This document shows positions 44,216-56,330 of a stretch of 64,000 bases of DNA, piece after piece. The position numbers and the translations under genes are program-made. The notes beneath the pieces are model-generated. The model saw only the letters and a list, made by a program, of their open reading frames with translations. It did no database searches and was not told where the DNA came from. This DNA is from Nectonema munidae (lineage: Eukaryota > Nematomorpha > Nectonematoida > Nectonematidae): the NCBI GenBank assembly GCA_030549495.1, contig JAUIRK010000722.1:84585-148584 (forward strand), read 5' to 3'. Positions within the stretch are counted from its first letter, which is position 1. Each line of letters starts with the position of its first letter.

Positions 44216-44526
44216 TTATTATTATTATTATTATTAATTAATTTTAAAATAAAGTAAACAAAACAAGTTCCATATCAAGCTGAGATGGACATGTGGAATC
44301 TTTTCACAAACGAAGGATTGAACAACATATTAGGTGAGGAGAAGTTGAATGAACACGAGCAAGCATCAGGAGTTCAAAGAAGCAAGAAGCCATCGAGATA
44401 AACGTCCAGTTCTCGCATTCGGAAGCCAGTATAAAGCAGGATTCAAGAATAACATTCTTTATCGAAGGAGCAAAAAAAAAGAAAAAAAAAGGAAAAGAAA
44501 GAGAAAAAAAAGAATGCGAGCAGAAG

Positions 44527-44942
44527 TTAAATTTGTACATAAAGATTGATTATTGCTTTTTTAACAGCGTTTTTAAATATAAAGGGGTTAGAGAAATCGA
44601 GATCACTATAAAATCTATTTATATTGTGATAGATACCATAAATTATTTTCTTAAAGCAGCTGTTATTGTCAAAAGACTGAAAATGAAGAAGATGATTGGA
44701 TCTAGTGAAGTGGGAATGAATACTATTATTATATGAAAAGATATCAGAAATATAGTGATTTTTGAATGATAGTTTATAATAAAGCATGCATAAAAGATAG
44801 GTGTTAATTTCGTATATATTGAAGAACGTAATTAAGTTTTTTTCATTATTGTTGTTGGTGAATTTTATACACTTTGTTTGTACTCGTAGTAGTTTATTTA
44901 TATATGTGAAATTACTTGTGCACCAAGAGATATTGCAATATA
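44527..44942 (-). pseudogene. LINE-1 ORF2, C-terminal part (beyond the copy B insertion)
   Basis: Reads IYCNISWCTSNFTYINKLLR, VQTKCIKFTNNNNEKN and later FSYNNSIHSHFTRSNHLLHF, the usual end of CR1-like ORF2 (typically YPYLIYCN.VWG ... HSY.TR). Across copy B the codons join without a frame change: VYPHL on one side, IYCNISW on the other, sharing TTAA. Stop near 44527. Confidence 0.85.
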
Positions 44943-45349
44943 TTAACCCTATTAGTGCTGGGGGGCATAAAACGCCCCCCCCTTCACTAAAAAATTAATT
45001 GTAGAAAATTGGCTGAATCATATCCCTTCAAATTTTGTGACTTTTCCTAAAATCGCTAGTTGCATCTTTTGAAACCATCTTCATGGTAGTTGAATGACCT
45101 CTTCATGTCCAAAACTGTCAATCAAAATCAAAAATTAAAATTTTTCAGCAAAATTTTGACATTATCTGTACTTAACCTTATAACTTAGAATCTATATTAT
45201 ATAATACCCTGAAAATTTATAATTATATACAGTTTGGAACGCATAACACTTTATATATTTAATTTTTTCAATAATCATGGCTAATTTTTAGAAAATCTCA
45301 ATCAAAATTTTGATTGATCAAAAATATATCTAATAATATATACCTTCAA

Positions 45350-46660
45350 ATTTTACATAAAATATATGTTTTTATACTAAATCAGTCATGCTGTTTTCAT
45401 TTCTGGACTCATTTTTTACATTTAGGATTTGAAAATACCTATAAGTATTAATCAAATTTGCGGTTTACTTATGAAAATTGTCTCCAAAAACATTCCTTCA
45501 CATTTTACATAAAATATATGTGTTATACTAAATCGGCCATGCTGGTTTCATTTCTGGACTAATTTTTTACGTTTAGGATATGGAAATACCTATAAGTGTT
45601 AATCAAATTTGCGGTTTACTTCTAAAAAATTATCTCCAAAAACATTCATTCAAATTTTACAATGAAATATATGTGTTATACTAAATCGACCATGCTGGTT
45701 TCATTTTTGGACTCATTTTTTACGTTTAGGATGTGAAAATACCTATAAGTGTTAATCAAATTTGCGGTTTACTTCTAAAAATTGTCACCAAAAACATTCA
45801 TTCAAATTTTACAATGAAATATATGTTTTATACCAAATCAACCATGCTGTTTTCTATTCTGAACTCATTTTTCACATTTAGAGGTTTTAAAATATCAGTC
45901 AAAATTTGCGGTTTACTTCTAAAAGCTATCTCCAAAAATATTCTCTCAATTTTACATGAAATATTTGTTTTTATAGCAAATCAATCATGCTGTTTTCATT
46001 TCTGAACTCATTTTTTTACATTTAGGATGTGAAAACACTTATAAGTATTAATGAAATTTGCGGTTTACTTCTAAAAATTGTCTCCAAAAACATTCATTTA
46101 AATTTTACAATTAAATATATGTTTTTATACCAAATCAACCATGTTAGTTTCATTTATGGATTTAATTTTTGCAGTTTGAATTTGAAAATACCTATAACTA
46201 TCAATCAAATTTGCGTTTAGTTCTAAAATTTGTTTTCAAAAATATTGATTCAAATTTTACGTGAAATATATGTTTTTATAGCAAATAGATCATGATAATT
46301 TTTATTTCTGAAATCATTTTTTGCATTTAGAAGTTTTAAATGTCTGAAAGTATCAATCAAATGTTCGATTTACGTCTAATGTCTACAGAAATATTTTTGA
46401 AATTTAAATAAAATATCTGTTTTTATGACAAATGGAAGATGCTGGTTTCATTTTTGGACTAAGTTTTGGCATTTATGGTTTTAAAATATCTGAAAGCTTT
46501 CAGATTAGCGGTTTACTTCTAGATATTGTCTTCAAAAATATTTTCAAAAAAATAAAATATCTGTTTTATACCAAATCGACTATGCTTATTTTATTTCTGT
46601 ACTGGATTTTGGATAATACGGTTAAAAAATATCTCGAAGTGGCAATTGAATTAGTAATGT
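45350..46660 (+). repeat. Left-type satellite-like array of copy B (~150-bp units)
   Basis: About nine head-to-tail units carrying tgctggtttcatttctggac and caaatttgcggtttacttct, at about 45355, 45510, 45664, 45816, 45958, 46110, 46255, 46400 and 46560. Units diverge progressively toward the core. Confidence 0.87.
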
Positions 46661-46679
46661 ATGGCTGAAAATTAGTTCT

Positions 46680-47600
46680 GAAAAAATTTTCAAAAAATGG
46701 CTGCATACTTGAGTATGAAATATTTATTAAAAAACACAAAACGTATTATAAATCTTTTGAAAATTTGTATGAGAGAAGGAACCAAGTTGAAAACTAATTT
46801 AAAAGAGAACATGTGATCAAAACAAATAATTAAAAAAATATGTATCTTGACTAAATGGAAGATCTACCATGTTCTAATGAACTAGGAAGTGGTCTAATTA
46901 TATAATAGATGCTTCAAAAAGATTTTTACTGTGAAAAAGAAGTTCCTCTTTTACAAATGAAAAATATTTAAATCTATAGCTTATCATATAGGATTACAAT
47001 TAACATTTAGCTAAGATGGGTAGGAAATCTGAAAATTTAGAATAGGTCAGATTTATCAAAAATGGCACAGATGCCAATATGTGAGAACTTAGTCACTATC
47101 AAGATATTTTTAATTTAAATTGAATTTGTCCATCTTTTTCCTTTTGCGTCAAAGAAATAATTTTTTAGATGAAGAACGTGGACAACTTTTTGTAATTGAA
47201 CAATGAACATCACGAATGATTCATTAGAAAAAAACCCTTGAAATGAGATTGGTTGAGAAATATTCAGGCCTGATAATAAAATACACGATACTGATAAAAG
47301 TCTAAGATCATCAAGAAGATTCTTTAATCAGAATGCTTTGAGAGAGGAAAAAAGTAATTTTATCATTATAAAAAAATTTTCGAACACACATTGAAGAATA
47401 TAAATTTCTAATGAAAAAGAGCTACCAAGAAAGGATCATCATGGAATGAATAGCAAAATTACATACTGTAAATTATAATATGACGTAGAGACTACGAGCC
47501 GATAACGAATTTGTAGCCAAAAAGATGGAGGTCCTATCGAGTTACATAAGTTACTGTAGAATGAAATATTTTGAGTGAATTATAGATTTTTTTGACATGT
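46680..47600 (+). other. Core of copy B
   Basis: A single-copy core also found in copies A (about 56520-57200, inverted) and D (58860-59330). Shared strings include aaaatggcacagatgccaat and tttgtccatctttttccttt. Short plus frames (for example EEYKFLMKKSYQERIIM) hint at an old reading frame, but no transposase motif is visible. Confidence 0.7.
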
Positions 47601-47619
47601 TTTATTGATTTCATAAAAA

Positions 47620-48770
47620 ATGACATCACCATTAAATTCTACATGCTTGAAATGTATAAAAACTTTTTATAAAAATAAAAATTTTAATTTTGACATGGAC
47701 TGTCATATTTAAATTATTTTGTCAGGTTTGGCAATTTTTTTTATAAAAAAAAAGAATATAACCAGTAAACACAGCCTACTTGAAAATGGGTATATGTGTG
47801 TAAAATGCCATACACGGTAAACTTCATCTCCCTATACTTTCTATTAAACGTAATTCTCCAATTCAAAAAACCGTGACTGATCCTTTCTTTTTGGGATAAA
47901 TCAATTTTTTGAAAATTTTGATTAATTTTCATAAAAAAAATGAATATCACCACTGAATTACGCATGCTTAAAAATGGGTATATATGTGTAAAAAACTTTA
48001 TATTATTACTTAAATAAAAAGTTTCTTTTTAAGATGAGCTGTCATATATAAATCAATGCTTTGATAACTTTAATTGATTTTTATAAAAAAAAAATAAATA
48101 TCACCGCTGAATTCAGCATGCTTGAAAAAGGGTGTATATGTGTAAAAAATAGTATATAATTATTTGGATAAAAAGTTTCTTTTTTGAGATGAGCTGTCAT
48201 ATGTAAATCACTTTTTTGACAGGTTTGAATGATTTTTATAAAAAAAATGAATATCACCACTGAATTCAGCATATTTGAAAATGGGTATACATGTGTAAAA
48301 AACTTTATATACTTATTTAAATAAAAAGTTCTTTTTGAGATGAGCTGTCACATTTAGATCAATTTTTTGACATGTTTGATTGATTTTCATAAAAAATGAA
48401 TGTCACCACTGAATTCAGCATATTTGAAAATGGGTATACATGTGTAAAAAACTTTATATAATTATTTAGATAAAAAGTTTCTTTTTGAGATGGGCTGTTA
48501 TATTTAGATCAATTTTTTTGACAGGTTTGATTGATTTTCATAAAAAATGAATATCACCACTGAATTTAGCATATTTGAAAATGGGTATACATGTGTAAAA
48601 AACTTTATATAATTATTTAAATAAAAAGTTCCTTTTTGAGATGAGCTGTCAAATATAAATCAATTTTTTGACAGGTTTGATTGATTTTGATAAAAAATGG
48701 ACATCACCACTGAATTCAGCATAGTTAAAATATATATGTAACATTAAAAATATTTATAAAAACTTATTAA
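47620..48770 (+). repeat. Right-type satellite-like array of copy B (~150-bp units)
   Basis: About eight head-to-tail units with atcaccactgaattcagcat, gggtatacatgtgtaaaaaa and gagatgagctgtcat. The last units before the right end are the most alike. The unit is unrelated in sequence to the left-type unit but has the same length. Confidence 0.9.
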
Positions 48771-48849
48771 TATCTGAGAAAAATAGGGTGGCACTTTACG
48801 CCCCCCAGCACTTGAGCGGACAAATTTTGCCCAGCACTAATAGGGTTAA

Positions 48850-49838
48850 ATGAGGGTAAACGTAAGAATATAGAGTAGTCCTGGTTTTATAAGTTAGAAA
48901 ATGCCGTAATCTAAAGAAAGTTCCATAAAGACGTGAGATTTTAGTAATCCACTTTTTTATGTGGTAGGTCCATGAGAGATTCGAAGAAAGTGTAAGTCCG
49001 AGATAGGCATAATGTTCGACACGCTCTAATTTATAATTATTAATAGTTATTTCATGAGAATCATTTCTATTAAATTTGGAAAAAACAACATATTTACATT
49101 TACTCAAGTTCAAGTTTAAGAGATTGTTATCACACCAAGTACATTATTGATCTGATTATCATACTTCAAATTGCTAAATAGGTTAAAATGTAAACAAATA
49201 TTATCTGCATATAAAATGGGCGAACAGTGTTCCAAAAGATATATAGGTAAGTCATTAATATATAATAAAAACAGGAAAGGACCTAGTATGGAGCCTTGGG
49301 GAACTCCAGTTTGGATGGGCCTGGATGCGGACTTAAAATTATCTTTGTAAATGTAAAAACTCCGAGATTCAAGATAGCTTTTAAACCAGAGGAAAATTTT
49401 TGATCTGAAACCCATCCTGTAAACTTTGTGAAGGAGAATTTTATGGTTAATAGTATCAAAGGCTTTAGAAAGGTCGAGAAAAACGCAAAGCGAAGATCTC
49501 GGACTATAGAAAGAATTACAGATTCTATTAAGAAGTGTTAAAATGGCGGTTCCAGTAGATTTACAGTTAAGGAAGGCAAATTGATGGTTGAAGATTAGTT
49601 TATATTTGTTGACAAATTCTGTAAGTCTTGTGAGGACCATCCGTTCGAGGATTTTTGAAAAATTTGAGAGAATAGATATGGGTCGATAATTAGAAATAGA
49701 TGAGTAAGGTTTGTTTGATTTTAATATGGGAATGACTTGGGCATGTTTTAAATGGGCTGGAAAAATGCCAGAGAGATAGCTTAGATTGAAGAGGTGAAGA
49801 AGGGGAGGGATGAGCAAAGGAAGTACGTTTATGATCAA
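48850..49838 (-). pseudogene. LINE-1 reverse transcriptase
   Basis: A 240-codon open frame (49838-49116) has the RT motifs in order: AHLKHAQVIPILKS, NYRPISILSNFSKILERM, HQFAFLNCKSTGTAIL, VFLDLSKAFDTINHKIL, TGVPQGSILGPFLFLLYIND and ILYADNI. The catalytic YADD reads YADN. A shift near 49116 leads to the thumb region (NLSKCKYVVFSK, AYLGLTLSSNLSW) that runs into copy B. Confidence 0.9.
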
Positions 49839-50025
49839 ACGAAGACTGATTTCGTCGTCGCCCTCAGTTTTGAGATTTTTTAGAGACTTGATCGCAATTA
49901 TTATATCATGGGTATCAAAAGTATCTGAATAAAACGAAAACTGGTTAAAAGGGATAATTTTATCACAAAAATTAAAACATTGAGAGTTGGCTACGCTTCC
50001 CGGAAATGAAAAGGCTTGCAGAAAC

Positions 50026-51127
50026 TCATCGTGGGTGAAAGGAGCGGCTGCAGATCAAGAGGTTATTTAAAGTCTTCCAGATGTTTTTAGTGTCAGTGAG
50101 CTTTTCGGAGTAATATTTGCTCTTAGCAAGTCTAATTCGTGACTTATAATAAGATAAGAAGGATCTATAAGCATTTAAATTATATGTATTAGGAGATTGC
50201 TTGTTCTTTTTGAAGAGATATTCTTTTCGCTTTTTATAGGCAAGAAGATTATCTTTAAACCATGGATTGGTATTTATAACGTTATTATATGCAACTAAAG
50301 GAAGGCTCAATTCAAAATTATTTTTAAAAATCTGATAGAAGGTATCAAATGCAGAATTCAAATTTCAAAAACAAAAACATTCGTAAAATCAGCATTCTGT
50401 AATTTTTCATAAAAAACTTTATAGTTTAAGTTAGAAAAATTTCTTCGATAATAAATGTGCTTGGTGGAAAGAGTTTTCTCAAAAAAGTTTTTTATTGAGA
50501 CTAAGCTACCATAGTGGTCAGATATGTCTGCTATTACATTAGTGGTCGAGAGAGGACAGTTGAAGTTGATAAATACATTATCTATAAGTGATCCCGAAGA
50601 ATGACTCATTTTCGGTGCGAAACCAAGTTGTAAAAAGATACTAAAGAGCTCTTCACAAAATTTATCCGCATTGATTTTAAAAAAATTTACATTGAAGTCT
50701 CAACATATAATGGATTTTGAATTAAGAAGATACGCAGGTAATTCTTCCAACCACAGAAAAAGCTTCTCAAATCTGAGGAAGGGGGACGATAGAAAACACT
50801 TATGTAAAAGTGAGAATTTGAAATAAGTAATTTTAAAACCAGAAAGTCGCAAATATTATCACCATAGGTGAATGCTTTGGAAAAGGACAGTTTGAAACAC
50901 GACTTAAAAAAGATTCCCACTCCATCTCCTCTTTTTTCTCTACTGAAAAATTTATATTTAAACCCGGGTACATCAAACAACAGCTCATTTGAAGGTTGCC
51001 ATATTTCAGTTAAAACTATTAAGTCAAGGCATGATAGGTAAGGAGATAATAAAAGTATTAATTGATCGAAATTACAACTTAGACTACGAATATGAGTAAT
51101 GAGGTTTTGGGATACGGTAAATGACAT
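50026..51127 (-). pseudogene. LINE-1 APE-type endonuclease and linker
   Basis: 51127-50687 encodes the first half (NLITHIRSLSCNFDQ, LIVLTEIWQPS with the catalytic Glu, FYRPPSSD). 50609-50358 has a second half (GSLIDNVFI, ADISDHYGSLVS with the catalytic His). 50361-50026 is the linker before RT. Frames change at least twice. Confidence 0.85.
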
Positions 51128-51198
51128 GATTTTAGTATTTTTAGTTGGTATAGATCATCTATCTATATTACTCTGAAATTTCAAGTTATTTCTTTTAA

Positions 51199-52230
51199 TC
51201 ATAAGCTTATGTAATAATTAAGTCCATCTTGGTTTAAACAATTAAGTTTATCTCTTAAATCCATTAAATACGAACACTTGATAGAATTGGCTGCGTGGTT
51301 ATGATCAAGTTTTTTATCGGCGCAATTGCGACAGAAATATTTACTTGCATCACTGAGTTCACAGTCACTAGATTTATGAGACTTACCACAAAGAACCAGA
51401 GCATTACAATCGTCTGTTGGATGTCCATGTTTCTGGCATTTGTAACATACATAGCTATACATTCCATGAAAATATATTTATTTGTATACACTTTTCTGAT
51501 AACTTTTGGAGAAAATTTTATCCCAATATTGCAAGCATTTTTTGATTTAGTCCTTATCTGAAATAAACTTACGATATCATTCAGCTCAATATCGTTTTTT
51601 TCAGCAATAATATTCTTTAGAGTATTAATATCTAAAGACTTGTCTACATTTTTTAAAACAAAACACGGTAACCTTGGCTTCATCTCATAAAATTTTTTAT
51701 TAGAAGACTGTAAAACATCTTTTAATTTTGCGTAACTATTATTATTATGAGCTTGAACAATCAAGTCATTATTTTTAGTTCTTTTTATTTTAGACAAGCC
51801 AAATTTGTTCTTTTTTGGTTAAAGCTCGTTTGTGACAACATCCTGAATATTAACATTCTTTTCTTTTGGGTCGAAGAAATTCTTTACGTTGATTGAGAGA
51901 CTATTAGTAGGAACTTCTAAACTATGGCTACTTTTCGGACTGTTCACTGCTCGTGTGTAAGTCTTTGACAAAGAATTGCGTACTTGAAAATTTGCTAGTT
52001 TAGAATCGATTGAGTTTCATTTGTTTAACACAGCATCAATTTGAGAATTAATGTTTAAAAGGTTACTAACATTATCTAGAAGATCAATTAAGTTAGCTTT
52101 AATTTGATCTTTAGTTGATTTAATAAAATTTTTTATTATATTACTCAAATTAGAAAATATAAAATTTTGAGAACACATTTTATAAGTGAGAAAAAAAAGC
52201 TGAGAAGATGTAATATATGAAGTTATAATA
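51199..52230 (-). pseudogene. LINE-1 ORF1 (gag-like, zinc knuckle)
   Basis: Starts MCSQNFIFSNLSNIIKNFIK with a likely coiled coil. After stops it continues in 51797-51264 and ends with a CX2CX4HX4C knuckle (CYKCQKHGHPTDDC) and further cysteine clusters (LCGKSHKSSDC, FCRNCADKK) at 51462-51199. It is an RNA-binding protein in the family and inactive here. Confidence 0.75.
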
Positions 52231-52436
52231 AAACAAACTCTACGATACTTCATTTTTCTCCATTTTGAATTTGAGACTTTATATGGTTGGTAGGTAGGTA
52301 GTGAGATCTCAAAGCACAAACCGACTTAAGTCGATATGCTTGCAGTGCTGTGTTGCTTAGGAATATAGGAGAAAGGTGGGCTTAATGATCAAAATTAAGA
52401 AAAAAAACAAGTGTAGATATAAAAGCTAAAAAATGA

Positions 52437-53370
52437 CTAATTGGGTGAATGGATGGGCAAGACAGTAAGTTTAGGTTCAATTACATTAATCAATTTATTA
52501 AGTTTGATGAGAAGGGATGGATAATAGATTAGGTCAGTTAGAGAGATAGGAACACGTCCAAGAGTGCGCACAGTCGAGTTAATGAAATTTTCGCAGATTG
52601 TGTGGGTATATTGACATGTAAAAATAATGTGATAGGGTGACTCTGAAAATTCATGACATAGACGACATAAGCTATCATTGGAAATTTTTCTTTGAAAGAA
52701 GAATTCTCTGCAAGATACATGACCTGAGAGCCATCTAATAAGAGGCCGGGTTATTTTGAACTTGCTTTGGCTCCATAAATATTGAATTGATTGTAAATTT
52801 GAGAATGAATTGGTTAAACGGGACTTTGAAGAAATACTTTCCCTGTTCCAGATTTTATAAACGTGGTCAATGAAATCCAAGTTGAAAACTTTGAAGTGGG
52901 TGGAAAGGGACAAGACGGGTGAGAGATGACTTGCTTGCTTGGCTAAGATGTCGACATAGTGGTTTTCGTAGATATCTGTGTGGGATGGGCACCAATCAAA
53001 ACTTAAAGAGAATTTGTAAGATAAAAGGAGAAGTTTCGGATAAATGAGAGATATGAAGTAGGGAATTCGGGCAGGCAGGTTGAGATGATGAATAGTGTTA
53101 CGAGAATCAGTAAAGAAGCTCAAATGTTTGAATGAAGAAAAAGACTCGATATTGGAAAGAAGATGGTTACAAGCAGAGAGGATAGCGATTGATTCAGCTT
53201 CTGATGTGGAGTGTAAGGAATCAATGGGAGCTTGGAATTTGAAGAAAGGAGAAATTGAGAAAGGCTCGAAAAAGGCCCATGCTATTGAGCAATGATTTGA
53301 AGACTTCGAAGCATCGGAAAAGATACTAGTTTAATGCGAGATGTCAAAATAGACGATTTTGCTAAACTGT
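52437..53370 (-). pseudogene. LINE-2 RNase H and C-terminal zinc knuckle
   Basis: RNase H acidic residues are visible in order: FSDASKSSNHCSIAWAFF, TSEAESIAILSA, FFTDSRNTIHHLN and HYVDILAKQAS, after WCPSHTDI. The end has CRLCHEFSESPYHIIFTC, the usual C-terminal CCHC of these elements. One long frame (228 codons, 53123-52437) is open; the first half is broken. Confidence 0.88.
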
Positions 53371-53379
53371 TATTACGAC

Positions 53380-54936
53380 AGATGTTCAAAGAGTATGGAA
53401 GGGTAATGAGGGATGCTTTAAAATTATAGATGGCAAATCATGATGAACAAGGTGAACTTTCAAGTTAGGAGCAAAAGAAGAAAGTAATGAGTTAAAAAAA
53501 CTGAAGGAAGGCGTGATCTCAGAAAAATCATGAGAAGTTAAGAGTGGAGGATTACAAGATTTATACATGAAAATAAATCTCTTTAGTAAAATCTTTTCTA
53601 GTTGAAGATGGAGAGGAGGAATATCTAGCATAATTTCAAGTAAGCTAGTAGAGGTAGAGCGGAATGCCTTAGATATAGAGAGGAGACACAGCCTATGAAT
53701 TTTAGAAAGTAGATGGAGCGAAGATGAATGAAGAAGAGCTAAGCCCCAGGAGAGAATACCGTATTGAATGATGGGAAGGACAATGCCGGTGTATATAAAA
53801 CGAGAGTGAGAGACAGACAAGCCCCATTTGTAAGCAACAACTTTTTTTGTGGAAAAAATTGTGAAGCTTAGCTTTTTGTATAAACTTTTGAAGTGTTCCG
53901 TCCAACGTAAGTTGGATTGGAAAGTGAGCCCGAGATATTTAACTGATGATGGGGGTGTTATATAGGACGAGTCTAAGGTGACACCAAGATTTGAAACTGA
54001 TTTGCGCGTGAAATGGATCAAAGACGTTTTAGATGGGTTAAAGGAGATCTTGAATGAGCTAGAAAATTTCACTAGAGATTTGAAAAAAGCTGAAATTCTA
54101 TAAAGATTCTTAACTTGTGAGTCACTTGAGAAGGAGAATACAATGTCATGAGAATAACATTGAGCGAAGTCTGTATTTGACCTAATAAACTCGAAGATTG
54201 GATTGATTAGGACAATCCAGAGAATATCGGAGAGGCAACCACCTTGGGGTGTAGATAGAGAGAGAGAATGAACAGCAGAGAAGAATTTATATTTGAAGAT
54301 GAGTTGTCTGTTTGAAAGGTAGCTAGATATTAATTTAATAAGGTACTTGGGATAGGCTTTAGATAGAAGATTGGATAGAATAGCAGGATGCCAAGCATTA
54401 TTGAACGCATTGGATATGTCAAGAAAAATAGAAGAACATATTTTTTTCTCTTGATTCGATTTTTCAATGTAAGTGGAGAAGTTTGAAAGTGCGGATTCGG
54501 TATTTCTGAACGGTAGGTAAGCACATTGAAGATTATTAATGAGATTATGTTAGTGAATTTGATAGCTAAGTCGACGTCTGATAATTTTTTCGAAAATTTT
54601 ACCTATGGCTGGAAGGATAGTGATGGGGCGCCAATTGAAAGAAATGTTCAGATCTTTATGTGCTTTCGGAATAAAAATGAGACGACCTATTTTCCAAATG
54701 GAAGGAAAGTGGGAAAGAGATAGAATCGAATTGAAAACTAAGATAAGGTGGTTGATGAAGTGATGAAATGATCTTTGAATATGTAAGAGAGTAATCAGAT
54801 CAAAACTAGGAGAAGATCTAGAGTTAAGATTGTCAATAGTTTGGGTTATTTCCTTGATAGTGATCTCAGGGAACGAGGGATTCTGAATTTTAGAAAGTGA
54901 AAAGGTCACCTTAGCGCGCAGTAATGAGTTACTCAC
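53380..54936 (-). pseudogene. LINE-2 reverse transcriptase
   Basis: Motifs in order on the minus strand: FNWRPITILPAIGKIFEKII, a frame change, SIFLDISNAFNNA-like, PQGGCLSDILWIVL, then YSHDIVFSFSSDS where active enzymes have YADD. The thumb (PSKTSLIHFTRKS, VKYLGLTFQSNLRW) is a 228-codon open frame (54072-53386). The copy is inactive. Confidence 0.87.
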
Positions 54937-55128
54937 GTCATCAGAAGTAGGTGAATCATGAGGGAAAAAAGAAGTAAGAAAAGAAGGATTGTGATAGATT
55001 TTGTCCGGGAGGAAAGAAGAATTGATGAAAGGAAAATCAGCTTGCTTTTTCTTATTGGATAATGCGTTGATAATTTTCCAAGTATTTTTGCTTGCTCGAG
55101 AGGTGTATTTGATCCAAGAGTCTCTTTT

Positions 55129-56157
55129 CTATTGATTGATTGCAGATTTGAAATCAGCTATACAACTTTGATATTTTAAAAGAGAAGGTGTGGTTCGTTG
55201 CTTTCTAAAACTTTTTAGAGCTTGACGTGCGGCTGACTTCAGGCGAGAAAGATTTGAATTCCAGAAGAAAGCATTTTTCCTAGCAAACACACGATTTTTG
55301 GGAGTTGAAGAAGAAATGCTTTCAGAAATCGCATTGTTTAACTGAAGAGAGAATGATTCTAACTCTGAAGTAGAAGATAGATTACGGTGGACAGAAGGAA
55401 GATTCTTTTTAACGGATTTGAGAAATGTTAGGTTATTTGCTGAAACGTATGTCGAACAGCTAGAGGGTGAGATATCAATTTGAAAAGTGATAAAATGATG
55501 GTCAGAAGCTGATGGGTTGTCGGATATAGACGAGTTCAGGATATGGCTGAGAGAAAACTTAGAGGTTAGAGTTAGATCAATGTGGGAAGAAACAAAAGAA
55601 TTTCTAACTAATTTAAAGAAAGTTGGTTCCTTGGATTTGTCAGCTAGAAAGAGTTCGTTTGAGGAAAGAAAAGATAACAGGACATGGCCTCTTGTATTTG
55701 CAGAGTTGTCCCAGAGTAGAGATCGTGCATTGGAGTCAGTACAGATGATCAAGTGAAACTGATTTGAAAAATTATAAGAAATATATGCTTTTGCATTACG
55801 GAGAGAAGTAGAGAATGATTCAGGAATAACGGTTGAATTGGAAGGAGAGCAATACAAGGAGCAGAAGAGGATTGGAGTTGGCTTCGAATGAACAAATGTG
55901 AAGAAATAACTCGTTGAGGAGAAAGATGGTAGAGGAGTGTGTGAAAGAGAGAATTTTATAACTATGCATGCTGAATAGAAAGACATAGGATGTGAAAAAA
56001 GAACTGAGTAACCACTAGGGATGGTAGGAAAAGACAAATTGATGACATAAGGTTCATTGATAGAAAGAATATCATAAAAGTTACTGTATAGAATGTTGAT
56101 CAGGTTAGACGATGCAATTGAGGAATGATTCAAATTTATATGAAGAAAGTTCAACAT
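55129..56157 (-). pseudogene. LINE-2 APE-type endonuclease (open frame of 342 codons)
   Basis: The longest open frame in the window: MLNFLHINLNHSSIASSNLI, LSINEPYVI (catalytic Glu), CTDSNARSLLWD, SSHIDLTLTS, and SASDHHFITFQI (catalytic His). All the main positions of the APE fold are present, so the endonuclease frame is intact although the element is dead. Confidence 0.9.
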
Positions 56158-56330
56158 TTAAGAGAGTTAAGAAGAGATTTGTGATTGGATAAGAGATTAG
56201 AGTTGAGTTGAATAAAGAAAGGGCATGTGGATGATCCTGAGGAATGATTCTGTGAACAGTTAAAGCAGCTGAGTTTAGAACTGTCATTTAAGAACAGGCA
56301 GTCTTGAGAGGAATGGCTTCTGTTTCCACA
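56158..56330 (-). pseudogene. LINE-2 ORF1 3' end
   Basis: Two cysteine knuckles, CGNRSHSSQDC and CFNCSQNHSSGSSTC, before the 5' truncation point. An apparent start at 56390 is a fusion with copy A sequence and not a real start. Confidence 0.8.

Larger units (their letters stand above)
44947..48845 (+). mobile_element. TTAA-family element copy B: complete, piggyBac-like ends, two satellite-like arrays, no recognisable transposase
   Basis: The ends CCCTATTAGTGCTGGG are perfect 16-bp inverted repeats, each bordered by TTAA (44943-44946, 48846-48849). A second inverted motif, AGTGCTGGGGGGC(A/G)TAAA, starts 8 bases in on the left but about 34 bases in on the right. This recalls the asymmetric spacing of inner repeats in piggyBac. 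Order: left end, left-type array (45350-46660), core (46680-47600), right-type array (47620-48770), right end. The core has only short frames. It is inserted in LINE-1 ORF2. By TSD and ends it is piggyBac-type; no transposase supports this. Confidence 0.88.
52285..56330 (-). mobile_element. LINE-2: non-LTR retrotransposon with RNase H, 5' truncated, inserted in LINE-1
   Basis: Flanked by the identical 11-bp agactttatat (52274-52284 and 56331-56341). The 5' end begins inside ORF1 (a cysteine-knuckle region), so the copy is truncated. The 3' end (minus strand) is ctcactacctacctaccaacc rather than poly(A). Domains: ORF1 knuckles, endonuclease, RT, RNase H, C-terminal zinc knuckle. The RNase H suggests the I/LOA/R1-like groups. 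Confidence 0.88.
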
